NCBI RefSeq assembly: GCF_003385455.1
Contig: NZ_QNUF01000004.1
Coordinates: 124,001 to 188,000 of the forward strand
Reading direction: 5' to 3'
DNA: 64,000 bases
Origin: Chryseobacterium rhizosphaerae
GTDB taxonomy: Bacteria; Bacteroidota; Bacteroidia; Flavobacteriales; Weeksellaceae
The notes under the pieces were generated by a model. That model was not told the origin of the DNA. It did no database searches and worked only from the letters and a program-made list of their open reading frames with translations. Positions 25,616 through 37,400 of this stretch are shown here, piece by piece. The position numbers were made by a program, and so were the translations under genes. Positions within the stretch are counted from its first letter, which is position 1. The number at the start of each line of letters is the position of its first letter.

Positions 25616-27508
25616 TTATATTTTTGTAATTAAAATTTTTGAATTATCCATGTTTAGTATTTTTTTTCTGAAGCCTACATATTCATTGTATTTTTCTTTT
25701 GTGTACATTCCTTTATTAACCTGTACTTTTCTTTTTACTTTAATTTCTTCTCCATTTTTAACAAAGCTTAAATTATAATACCCAAATTCAGATTTTAAAT
25801 TGATGTCTTCCGGAGCCTCATCAATTTTATACCCCTTAGGAATGGTAAAATTAATTTCATACTCGTCTTCAAAAGCTTGTCTGATTTCAAAAGGAAGCTC
25901 ACGGCTTTCTTCAGTTTTGTAAATAGTATTATTATAAATAGGAACAGCTCTGAATATAAGACTGTTTCCTGCTTTTTTTGCAAAATTATTGGCCTTGAAA
26001 TCTATATCATAGGTTATAAAAGCTTTATCCTTATCGTTGACAAAGTTTTTCATTTCAACTTTCTCAAAGTTTAAAACATCTAACGAATTTCTCAGCGCAT
26101 CATTTTTTTCTTTGGGATTAAGTCCGGTAAAGCCTAAAGTATAATCATACTGACTTCCTGTATAATAGAAGTTACCCTCTCCTGAAATGCTGTTATCCTC
26201 TCCTACTTTTACCTTCAGGACTTGTTTTTCTTTATTTTGATCAGCAGTGTATACGGGTGTATTAATCAGTTCTATCCCGTTTTTCTTCACAGAAAGCACA
26301 TTTCTGTCTGTTGTACTATACCCTAAATGATTAAATGCAATTTGCTGTGATGTATTTTCAAGCCATATATTTCCCTTTTCGGTAGGAACCATTAAAATAG
26401 CATGATTCCCTCCCATTTTTGGAAATTCAGGATCAAAAGACACTTGGGAAGGACTGGAATTGATCACACAATAATGTGAAGGAATTCCTGCTTCATCCAA
26501 TAAAATCTTCATATAGTTGGTAAGACCTTTACAATCTCCGTATCCTTTCTTATCTACTTCTTCAGGCAGCATAGGAAGCCATCCTCCAATTCCTAATCCC
26601 ACAAAGATATATCGGGTTTTGGTCTGCATATACTGATAAATTTTCTTTACTTTATCTTCTACCGAACCTTCCAGTTTCAGGGCTGCTATTTCTGCTTTGA
26701 TCGCAGGGGTAGAAACGGCAACAGGCTCTACCAGATTATTGTAATACCACGTTCCGAAATCTGTCCAATTATTTAAAGACCCCTGTTTACCCGCCAGATT
26801 AAATTTTGCCAACGCAAAACTTACCTTAGGTAAAATCTTCACAGGCTGCGGAATCAATGAAACATCATCAATTGCCGAAACATTCTTATAAGAATAGGTC
26901 TTTTCATTACCACTTCCGTTTTCTACAACAGAAGCATAGTTATATATAGAAGGATAGATTTTAGTTCGAAGTTCAATTCCTGATGTATTGATTATTTTAA
27001 GTTCTCCTTCCTCCAGTGAGGTATTGGTAGAGAAAAATGGAACGAAATCAGGAATGAAAATGGTATTCTTATCAGAAATCTGATAAGAGAAGTCTATAGT
27101 GTATGGATATTGAATCGGTGTATAATTAAAAACCAAAACCCTATTATCAGAGTAAAATACACCTTGATTGTTATTGGCAAAATCACCGAAATCAGATTTG
27201 GAATAACTTTTTATTTTCTTTCCGGAATCATCATAGATGGTCACCTTTACATCAGAAATACTGTTTCCTTTATCATAAGAAATATAGGCTACAGCTTTAT
27301 TATCTCCATCTTTATTTAAAACAGTTGTTACTTTATTATATTGATATTTTATCTCATCAATTTTATTAATCTGAACCGTTGTAAAATCTTTTCGGACAAC
27401 AATATTCGCATTTTTCTTTAAGGTTTCGGGAATTGCAGAAACAGGATATGTCTGAGCAAAATACATTGAAGCGGCAGATAATGCTCCAATCAAGAATATT
27501 TTCATCAT
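25616..27508 (-). CDS. DUF3857 transglutaminase-family protein
   Basis: Predicted exported protein of 630 residues with signal peptide (cleavage near MYFAQ), an N-terminal DUF3857 domain and a transglutaminase-like core. The core has YGDCKGLTNYMKILL (catalytic Cys), GGNHAILMVP (His) and IWLENTS (acidic position is Glu, not the usual Asp). A beta-rich C-terminus follows. Such proteins are widespread and poorly characterised in Bacteroidota, possibly acting on peptides or cell-envelope material. It is the first gene of a two-gene operon with its inactive paralogue. Confidence 0.82.
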   Translation of the reverse strand: MMKIFLIGALSAASMYFAQTYPVSAIPETLKKNANIVVRKDFTTVQINKIDEIKYQYNKVTTVLNKDGDNKAVAYISYDKGNSISDVKVTIYDDSGKKIKSYSKSDFGDFANNNQGVFYSDNRVLVFNYTPIQYPYTIDFSYQISDKNTIFIPDFVPFFSTNTSLEEGELKIINTSGIELRTKIYPSIYNYASVVENGSGNEKTYSYKNVSAIDDVSLIPQPVKILPKVSFALAKFNLAGKQGSLNNWTDFGTWYYNNLVEPVAVSTPAIKAEIAALKLEGSVEDKVKKIYQYMQTKTRYIFVGLGIGGWLPMLPEEVDKKGYGDCKGLTNYMKILLDEAGIPSHYCVINSSPSQVSFDPEFPKMGGNHAILMVPTEKGNIWLENTSQQIAFNHLGYSTTDRNVLSVKKNGIELINTPVYTADQNKEKQVLKVKVGEDNSISGEGNFYYTGSQYDYTLGFTGLNPKEKNDALRNSLDVLNFEKVEMKNFVNDKDKAFITYDIDFKANNFAKKAGNSLIFRAVPIYNNTIYKTEESRELPFEIRQAFEDEYEINFTIPKGYKIDEAPEDINLKSEFGYYNLSFVKNGEEIKVKRKVQVNKGMYTKEKYNEYVGFRKKILNMDNSKILITKI

Positions 27509-27524
27509 GGTTATTAAAATTATG

Positions 27525-27532
27525 CAAACATA
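27525..27532 (-). promoter_or_regulatory. Promoter -7 element of the DUF3857 operon
   Basis: TATGTTTG on the minus strand matches TAnnTTTG and sits 16 bp from the start codon. No -33 partner is clear. Confidence 0.45.
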
Positions 27533-27778
27533 AGAAAATCTTAATAACTGTTAAATTTTTATTTAAAAAAACTGCTCCATCCGGTGAAGTATTTAATTAT
27601 TTCAAATAAAAAATACCTTTATATCACTATATATAAGACACTTGTGAATAATCAAAAGACATTTATTGATTTTTACAGCTGTCTCACTAAGAATATACTT
27701 GTATCAACCGAATTTAACTTTTTATTATACTTTTCATGTTTTATTTTGCAAAAAAATGCGAAGCTAATATATAATCAT

Positions 27779-27812
27779 AAAAAAAGACTCCATTTCTGAA
27801 GTCTCTATTTTT
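27779..27812 (-). terminator. Rho-independent terminator
   Basis: On the minus strand GACTTC-AGAAAT-GGAGTC (one G.U pair) is followed by T7, 24 bp after the stop of the small membrane protein gene. Confidence 0.7.
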
Positions 27813-27827
27813 ATTTTCTCTTTATCG

Positions 27828-28250
27828 TTAGTCGTTAGGAATTCTTTTGCTATCATAAGAATCACTTCCAAGACCCAGCACCGGGATAAAAATAAATCCC
27901 AAGAAAAACAACAAAAGGGTGTATAAAGGGGTCTCTTTTGCAAAACCCTTCGCTAATCTTTCGTTGACTACCCAACTTGCAAAAAGATTCACAAAAGGAA
28001 TACAAAATAAAATGATCCACCAAATAGGTTTCTTTACAATATCCAGTAAAACAATGATATTGTAAATAGGAATAAATGCAGCCCATGCATCTTCTCTTCC
28101 TGCTTTCTGAAAGATTTTGTACATGCAGTATCCATAGAATATATAGACCAGTAAGCTCATGAACAATGTTCCGATTCCTAATCCTGCTGCCGCTGCTCCG
28201 GACACCGCATCTACCCCTTCATAAGGGTCTGTTTGTAAAAGAGTTAACAT
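27828..28250 (-). CDS. Small membrane protein, DUF5684-like
   Basis: About 140 residues with four hydrophobic segments. The segment KIFQKAGREDAWAAFIPIYNIIVLLDIVKKPIWW is characteristic of DUF5684-type proteins, which often neighbour or fuse to signal-peptidase-like genes. The function is unknown. I take the ATG at 28250 (MLTLLQTDPYEG); the frame is open to 28277. It lies between its own terminator and that of gyrB, so it is a single-gene unit. Confidence 0.7.
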   Translation of the reverse strand: MLTLLQTDPYEGVDAVSGAAAAGLGIGTLFMSLLVYIFYGYCMYKIFQKAGREDAWAAFIPIYNIIVLLDIVKKPIWWIILFCIPFVNLFASWVVNERLAKGFAKETPLYTLLLFFLGFIFIPVLGLGSDSYDSKRIPND

Positions 28251-28282
28251 ATTATTATTTTTTATTGGTTTCTTCAAATATA

Positions 28283-28314
28283 GAAAAAGCTTCTAAATAA
28301 TTAGAAGCTTTTCT
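28283..28314 (-). terminator. Rho-independent terminator of gyrB
   Basis: AAAAGCTTCTAA and TTAGAAGCTTTT form a 12-bp stem with a 4-base loop; the minus-strand transcript continues TTTTTC. It lies about 32 bp after the gyrB stop. Confidence 0.75.
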
Positions 28315-28345
28315 TGTATATTTTACATGTATTCTTTAAATACGC

Positions 28346-30340
<1,995 letters not shown>

Positions 30341-30513
30341 TTATGAAAGTTAAAATGTGTCAAAAAATGTAGACTTTTCTTAGGGAAAACTTAAATAAGA
30401 GTGGATTTATAAAAGATTCAAAATTACATGGTATTCCTGAATTATTGGCTGTTTTAAATCATACTTAACATCCATAATTTATACGTAAATTTATGTATTC
30501 AAAAGTTGATATT

Positions 30514-31857
30514 ATGGATGATTTTATTGCTGCACGTGCCCAGATGGCTCTATCTCTGGGCTTCCATATCATTTTTTCCTGTGTGGGTATGGTAATGCCT
30601 TTTTTAATGGCCTTTGCCCACTGGAAATATTTAAAAACAAATAATGAAGTATATAAAGGTCTTACCAAAGCCTGGAGTAAAGGGGTAGCCATATTATTTG
30701 CTACAGGTGCTGTTTCCGGGACCATGCTTTCCTTTGAACTGGGACTTCTGTGGCCGGGATTCATGAAGCATGCAGGCCCTATTTTCGGAATGCCGTTTTC
30801 CTTAGAGGGAACCGCATTTTTTATTGAAGCTATTGCGATCGGTTTCTTTTTATATGGATGGGAAAGATTTAATAAATGGTTTCATTGGTTTTGTGGCTTC
30901 CTTGTAGGAATAAGCGGGCTGGCTTCCGGAATTCTGGTAGTTGCAGCCAATGCCTGGATGAACTCTCCTACCGGCTTCGATTATATTAACGGGCAGTATC
31001 TGAATATTGATCCCATCAAAGCGATGTTTAACGATGCCTGGTTTCCCCAGGCTCTCCATATGACGGTTGCTGCTTTTTGTGCAACAGGATTTGCTGTAGC
31101 CGGTGTACATGCTTTATTGATTATTAAGAAAAGGAATGTGGAATTTCATACCAAAGCTTTTAAAATCGCTGTTGGATTTGCTCTTATAGGTGCTTTTGGA
31201 GCCCCTTTAAGCGGTGATATTGCTGCAAAATCTGTAGCGGAAAGACAGCCTATTAAATTGGCAGCTATGGAAGCTCATTTTGAAACAGAAAAGGGAGCAG
31301 CCTTTGTGATCGGTGGAATTCCGGATGAAGAAAAGGAAGAAATAAAATATGCGGTAAAAATTCCAAAAGTGCTAAGCTTTCTGGTGAGCAATGATTTCAA
31401 TGCTGAAGTAAAAGGTCTTAAAGATTTTCCAAAAGATGAATGGCCACCAATAGCTGTTACCCATTATGCATTTCAGATTATGATCTTCTTTGGAGTGATT
31501 ATGATCTGTATTGGAGTAATCTACTTATATGCTTTATTCTTCAAAAAAGAATGGCTGAAAAAAACCTGGTTGTTAAAAACATTTTTAATTGCCACCCCTT
31601 TCGGATATATTGCCCTGGAAGCAGGATGGACAGTCACTGAAGTAGGTCGTCAGCCCTGGATTATTTATGGAGTCATGAGGACCATAGATGCTGTAACACC
31701 AATGCCCGGAATACAATATTCTTTCTATTTTTTCACTGCTATTTTCGTATCATTATCACTGATTCTTATTTTCCTTTTAAAAAGACAGATACAAATGGTA
31801 CCTAAAATTTATGACCCTACGGACCCAAAGTTTAACGAAAAAAACAAAAAATCATGA
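30514..31857 (+). CDS. cydA: Cytochrome bd ubiquinol oxidase subunit I
   Basis: Haem-bearing subunit of the bd-type quinol oxidase in the inner membrane, reducing O2 at low oxygen; about 447 residues. The N-terminus ARAQMALSLGFHIIFS contains the expected haem-ligand His, and the quinol-side stretch GRQPWIIYGVMRT is conserved. The Q-loop is short, as in cyanide-insensitive (CIO) forms. In-frame ATGs at 30493 and 30514 both work; the later one fits the family's N-terminal length. It overlaps cydB by 4 bp. Confidence 0.94.
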   Translation: MDDFIAARAQMALSLGFHIIFSCVGMVMPFLMAFAHWKYLKTNNEVYKGLTKAWSKGVAILFATGAVSGTMLSFELGLLWPGFMKHAGPIFGMPFSLEGTAFFIEAIAIGFFLYGWERFNKWFHWFCGFLVGISGLASGILVVAANAWMNSPTGFDYINGQYLNIDPIKAMFNDAWFPQALHMTVAAFCATGFAVAGVHALLIIKKRNVEFHTKAFKIAVGFALIGAFGAPLSGDIAAKSVAERQPIKLAAMEAHFETEKGAAFVIGGIPDEEKEEIKYAVKIPKVLSFLVSNDFNAEVKGLKDFPKDEWPPIAVTHYAFQIMIFFGVIMICIGVIYLYALFFKKEWLKKTWLLKTFLIATPFGYIALEAGWTVTEVGRQPWIIYGVMRTIDAVTPMPGIQYSFYFFTAIFVSLSLILIFLLKRQIQMVPKIYDPTDPKFNEKNKKS

Positions 31858-32858
31858 TTTACATTGTTATAGGCTTTCTATGGCTTTCCATCTGTCTTTA
31901 TATTATTCTGGGGGGCGCGGATTTCGGAGCGGGTATTGTAGAGCTTTTCACCAATAAAAAAGCCCGTCATAAAACCCACGAAATCATGTATGAATCTATT
32001 GCTCCCGTTTGGGAGGCAAATCATATGTGGCTTATCATCGCCATTGTGATTCTTTTTGTAGGGTTTCCTGAAATCTATACGACCATGTCTACGTATCTAC
32101 ACATTCCTTTAGTATTGATGCTTTTAGGAATTATTGCAAGGGGAACAGCTTTTACATTCAGGCATTATGATGCCGTGAAAGATAACTGGCAGGTTTTGTA
32201 CACCCAGATATTTTACTATGCCAGCCTTTTAACACCTTTTTTCCTGGGGTTAATAGCTGCGGCTACGGTTTCGCAATCTATCGATCCTAACGCTACCACT
32301 TTCCAGGATCTTTATATTTTCAGCTGGCTGAACTGGTTTGGGGTTTCTGTAGGATTATTTACGGTAGCGCTGTGTGCTTACCTTGCTTCCATCTTTTCAT
32401 TAAGGGAGACTAGGGATAAAGCAGATCTGCTTCTGATGATCAGAAAATCCAAACAAACCATGATCTTTGTAGTTATTACCGGAATTCTTGTGTTTTTCAC
32501 AGCTTATATTTCGAATATTCCGCTTGTAATATGGGTATTCTCAAAACCTTTGGGGATCATGTCTATAGCTTTTGCTACTATTGCTCTCCTGCTTATCCTT
32601 CGCGCTATGAACCGTCAGAAATTACTTCCTGTACGTGCTTTAGCTGGCTTTCAAATGGTAATGATCCTTGTAGCAGCAACCTATCAGCATAATCCTGATA
32701 TTATTTTATTGGCAAACGGACAGCATCTTTCCCTTTTCGCCACTGCAGCTCCAGCCAAAACAATTGCGGCATTAGGATGGGCGCTGGTGCTTGGTTCCTT
32801 ATTTATCCTGCCATTCTTATTTTACCTGATGTTTTCATTCAGTCGTTTAAGAAAATAA
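31854..32858 (+). CDS. cydB: Cytochrome bd ubiquinol oxidase subunit II
   Basis: Integral membrane partner of CydA, 334 residues with about eight or nine helices. The opening FLWLSICLYIILGGADFGAGIVEL and the PVWEANHMWLIIAIVILFVGFPEIY block are diagnostic. The ATGA overlap with cydA implies coupled translation. No small CydX-like frame or cydDC genes follow. The next gene converges on it. Confidence 0.94.
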   Translation: MIYIVIGFLWLSICLYIILGGADFGAGIVELFTNKKARHKTHEIMYESIAPVWEANHMWLIIAIVILFVGFPEIYTTMSTYLHIPLVLMLLGIIARGTAFTFRHYDAVKDNWQVLYTQIFYYASLLTPFFLGLIAAATVSQSIDPNATTFQDLYIFSWLNWFGVSVGLFTVALCAYLASIFSLRETRDKADLLLMIRKSKQTMIFVVITGILVFFTAYISNIPLVIWVFSKPLGIMSIAFATIALLLILRAMNRQKLLPVRALAGFQMVMILVAATYQHNPDIILLANGQHLSLFATAAPAKTIAALGWALVLGSLFILPFLFYLMFSFSRLRK

Positions 32859-33039
32859 GTTCCGGATATAATTCAACCTGAGTTCCGGATAAGAATAAGA
32901 TATTCGAAGCCTGAAGTTTATATTGTAAGTATTTTTATCATAAAACATAAATAAAATTGAACTTCAGGTTTCCATCCCATGATAACACTCTTATTCAGCT
33001 ATCTTCTCTGAAAAGGGCTTACTCAGAATTCAGGTTAAT

Positions 33040-34476
33040 TCAGGATTTATTTTTAAAAAATTCATTAATTTTCTCTGCGCATTGTCTGCCTTCCGCAATA
33101 GCCCATACTACAAGGCTTTGTCCTTTTCTGGCATCACCACAGGTAAAAATTTTATCTTGATTGGTTTTGTATTCTTTATTATTTCCGATTAAGTTCCCTT
33201 TGGGATCCAGGTGGATGTCTAATGCTTCAACCAGTCCTTTATGCTCAACATGGGTATATCCTAAGGCAATAAAAATAATATCGCATTCGAGTACAAATTC
33301 AGAGGCTGGTTTTTCTGTATATAAGTTCCATTTTCCTTCATCAGAATCTTTTGTCCATTCTGCTTCCACCAGGCGAATTCCCTTTAGGGTTCCGTTTTCA
33401 TCTTTCACAAATTCTTTTGAATTCACAGACCACATACGGTCACATCCTTCTTCATGGGAGGAAGTAATCTGTAGTAGAGCCGGATAACTGGGCCACGGCA
33501 TCGTTTCATCCCTTTCTGTTGGCTGCATAGGTTTATAATAAATCTGATATACCACTTCTGCTCCCTGACGGTTAGAAGTGCCTATACAGTCAGACCCTGT
33601 ATCTCCACCTCCTATGACCACTACTTTTTTTCCTTTTGTATTAATTTCTTCTTCCTCAAAAGGAATCCCGCTTACTTTTTTATTACTCTGTTTAAGAAAA
33701 TCCATAGCGAAATAAATACCTTTTGCATCCCGGTTGGGAATCACCAGGTCTTTGGGAACAGTACTTCCCGTTGCCAATACAATTGCATCAAAATTACGGT
33801 TCAGTTCTTCTACAGCATAATTAACACCAACATTAATTCCCGTACAAAACTCAATCCCTTCTTCTTTCATCCATTGAACTCTGCGTTCTACAATATTTTT
33901 ATCCAACTTAAAATCTGGTATTCCAAATCTTAATAATCCTCCTATTTCAGGATCTCTTTCAAAAACCGTAGTCATATATCCCATCTGGTTCAATTGATAA
34001 GCTGCCGCCAATCCGGCAGGTCCGGAACCTACGACAGCAACTTTTTTATCTGTCTTCAGCTTGGGAAGTCTTGGCTTGGCAAAACCTTGCTCAAAAGCCA
34101 TTTCTACAATATTCTTTTCTATTTCTTCAATGGTAACGGCCTTGTCATTAATTCCCAACACACATGCACTTTCGCAGGGAGCGGGACAAATTCTTCCGGT
34201 AAACTCAGGAAAATTATTTGTAGATATTAAAATCTGATACGCTTTTTGCCATTGCTTTTTATACACAGCTTCATTAAACTCAGGAATAAGATTTCCCAGA
34301 GGGCAACCATTCTGGCAAAATGGAACCCCGCAATCCATACATCTTGCCGATTGACAATTCAACTGCTGATCAGAAGGTTTCTGGATAAATTCTTTATAAT
34401 CCTTAAGTCTCTTTTCAACATCCAGTTTAGAGGGAAGTTCCCTATCATATAATAAAAATCCATCTATCTTCCCCAT
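33040..34476 (-). CDS. gltD: Glutamate synthase small subunit
   Basis: FAD/NADPH-binding subunit of glutamate synthase (GOGAT), 478 residues. The N-terminal Fe-S ligand region is CQSARCMDCGVPFCQNGCP (about residues 42-60), and two dinucleotide-binding folds follow (VVGSGPAGLAAAYQ and VVIGGGDTGSDC). It passes electrons from NADPH to the large subunit. Its ATG overlaps the gltB stop by one base (TAATG), so translation is coupled. Confidence 0.95.
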   Translation of the reverse strand: MGKIDGFLLYDRELPSKLDVEKRLKDYKEFIQKPSDQQLNCQSARCMDCGVPFCQNGCPLGNLIPEFNEAVYKKQWQKAYQILISTNNFPEFTGRICPAPCESACVLGINDKAVTIEEIEKNIVEMAFEQGFAKPRLPKLKTDKKVAVVGSGPAGLAAAYQLNQMGYMTTVFERDPEIGGLLRFGIPDFKLDKNIVERRVQWMKEEGIEFCTGINVGVNYAVEELNRNFDAIVLATGSTVPKDLVIPNRDAKGIYFAMDFLKQSNKKVSGIPFEEEEINTKGKKVVVIGGGDTGSDCIGTSNRQGAEVVYQIYYKPMQPTERDETMPWPSYPALLQITSSHEEGCDRMWSVNSKEFVKDENGTLKGIRLVEAEWTKDSDEGKWNLYTEKPASEFVLECDIIFIALGYTHVEHKGLVEALDIHLDPKGNLIGNNKEYKTNQDKIFTCGDARKGQSLVVWAIAEGRQCAEKINEFFKNKS

Positions 34477-37400
34477 TACGTAATATCATTTATCTGGTTT
34501 TCAATCACTTTCTTATATTCTCTCGGATACACTTTCGTAAAATGCTTACAGCTGTTATCCCAATCGCTTATGATATATTCTGCTAATGTACTTCCTGTAT
34601 TTTCAGAATGTTCTTTGATCAGATTAAAGATCAATCCTTTATCCTCCTCTGTAATAGATTCCAGATCCGCCATATCAGGATTAAAATGATATTCCAGCGT
34701 TTTATTTACATCCCAGACGTAAGCAATACCTCCGCTCATTCCTGCGCCAAAATTTCTTCCGACCCCACCCAGGACAATAACTTTTCCTCCGGTCATATAC
34801 TCACATCCATGATCACCAATTCCTTCTACAACTGCAGTAGCTCCGGAGTTCCGAACAGCAAAACGTTCTCCTGCCATGCCACTGATAAACACCTTTCCTG
34901 AGGTGGCTCCATATAAAGCAACATTTCCAACAATGCTATTTTCGTTGGCATGAATAATAGCCTCTTTATGAGGGAAAATCATCAGCTGAGCACCAGAAAG
35001 CCCTTTCCCTAAATAGTCATTGGCATCTCCTTCTAAACGCATGGTAATTCCTTTATTACAAAATGCTCCAAAACTTTGTCCTGCGGTTCCTTTAAAATTA
35101 AATAATAATGAATTTTCATTCATTCCCTCAGACTTATAAATTTTGGTTAATTCATGGGAAAGAATAGTCCCTACAGTACGATCCGTATTCTTTATATCAA
35201 ATCCGGCCTCCATTGATGTATTATTTTGAAGAGCGTATTGAGCAGCTTCAACCATTTTCCAGGAAATAGAATTCCCCAATCCCGCATCCTGGTCTTCAGA
35301 TTTAATTACCGGCAAATCGGTTTTTATTTTATAAAGAACCCTGCTTAGGTCTATCCCCTGATGTTTCCAGAAGGTAGTATTTGTTTTTCTTTCAAGACAT
35401 TGAGACTGGCCTACCATTTCATCAATGGTCCTGAAACCTAAATTAGCCATAATCTCACGAACTTCCATCGCAAGAAATCTAAAATAATTCACCAGATGTT
35501 CAGCTTTTCCCTTGAATTTTTTTCTTAATTCTTCTTTTTGAGTGGCAATCCCAACAGGGCAAGTATTCAAATGACATTTCCTCATCAGTATACAGCCTTC
35601 AACAATGAGCGCAGAAGTAGCAATTCCCCATTCTTCTGCCCCCAACAAAGTAGCTATAGCCAAATCACGTCCTGTTTTCATCTGTCCGTCAACCTGCAGA
35701 GTAACCCTCTGTCTCAATTTATTTTTAATCAGAGTCTGATGGGTTTCGGCCAATCCAAGCTCCCAAGGTAACCCGGTATGGCGGATTGAGCCTAAAGGTG
35801 ATGCTCCTGTACCTCCGTCATATCCTGAAATCAGAATATGATCTGCTTTTGCCTTGGCAACCCCCGAAGCTATAGTTCCTACTCCTGCTTTTGAAACCAA
35901 CTTTACCGATAACCGGGCATGGCGATTGGCATTTTTTAAATCAAAAATAAGCTGGGCCAAATCTTCAATAGAATAAATATCATGATGTGGTGGTGGAGAA
36001 ATCAGCCCAACACCAGGTGTCGAGTGTCTCGTTTTACCAATCCACGAATCCACTTTATCACCCGACAATTGCCCGCCTTCTCCAGGTTTAGCACCCTGAG
36101 CCATCTTTATTTGAATTTCGTCTGCTTCTGCAAGGTATCTGGCAGTAACCCCAAACCTTCCGGAAGCTACCTGTTTAATGGAAGAACGCAAGTTATCTCC
36201 ATTCTTCTCAGGTGCATATCTGGCCTCATCTTCTCCTCCTTCTCCCGTATTACTTTTTGCCCCTATCCTATTCATTGCAATTGCCAATGTGGTATGTGCC
36301 TCCCAAGAAATAGACCCAAAAGACATCGCTCCTGTTGCGAAACGCTTCATTATGCTTTCTATGGGTTCAACTTCTTCCAGCGGGATGGACTCTCTGTCAT
36401 TTTTAAATTCCAGTAAACCTCTCAGTAGAGTTGCTTTACCCATTTGCTGATTGACAAGTCTTGAATATTTTTTAAAAACATCATAGTCATTGTTCCAGGC
36501 AGACTGTTGAAGTAAGTGAATAGATTGTGGATTAAACTGATGATACTCATTATTACTTCTCCACTGGTAAATACCTCCTGTATCCAGTAAAGAGCTTTCC
36601 ATATCCTCCTTAAATGCGTCCTGATGTTTTAGCAAAGCTTCTTTCGCGATTTCATCAAATCCAATGCCTTCAATTCTGGAAACAGCTCCTGTAAAGCATG
36701 TATTGACCACCAATTTATTCAACCCTATAATTTCAAAAATTTGTGCCCCATGGTAGGATTGTAAAGTGGAAACTCCCATTTTAGAAAATATCTTTAAAAG
36801 TCCATCTCCTACCGCTTTTTTATAATTATCTCTTAGCTTTACTAAGTCTTCCTCTTCAAATGCCCCTTCATCAAACATTTGTCTGATACTTGCCAATGCC
36901 AGATAAGGGTTAATTGCCGTTGCTCCAAACCCTAATAGTGTTGCAAAGTGATGAACCTCCCAAACATCTCCAACCTCCATTACCAAACCGATCTTCCTCC
37001 GGATTCCTTTTCTGATCAAATGATGGTGTACTGCTGAGCATGCCAGTAGTGAAGGAATAGATGCATGCTGAGAATCCAGTGACCGATCTGAAAGTATTAT
37101 TACTTCAAATCCATCATCTACTGCATCTACCGCATACCTGCAAATCCTGTCGATTGCTTTTTTCAATTCACCTTCCTTTCCTCTCGCATTGAAATAAGTA
37201 TAAATAGTTTTGGCTTGAAATCTGCCGGTATCAACACTTCTTAATTTTTCAAGCTGATTATTGTTAATAACAGGATTTTCCAGTTTGATAGAATGTGCAA
37301 AGTTTTTATCTTCTTCTAAAAGATTTCCATTTCCTCCGATAATGGTAGTCAAAGACATGACCAGTTTTTCCCTTATCGGGTCTATCGGTGGATTGGTTAC

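Larger units (their letters stand above)
27509..27827. other. AT-rich intergenic region
   Basis: 319 bp without a credible gene. On the minus strand TATGTTTG (27532-27525), an exact TAnnTTTG match, lies 16 bp upstream of the DUF3857 gene. A terminator for the downstream minus-strand gene lies at 27779-27812. The rest is AT-rich with no recognisable feature. Confidence 0.6.

Noticed and set aside
35982..36450. Open frames on the plus strand within gltB
   Set aside because: They lie opposite the highly conserved FMN-domain coding sequence of glutamate synthase; no start signals or motifs.
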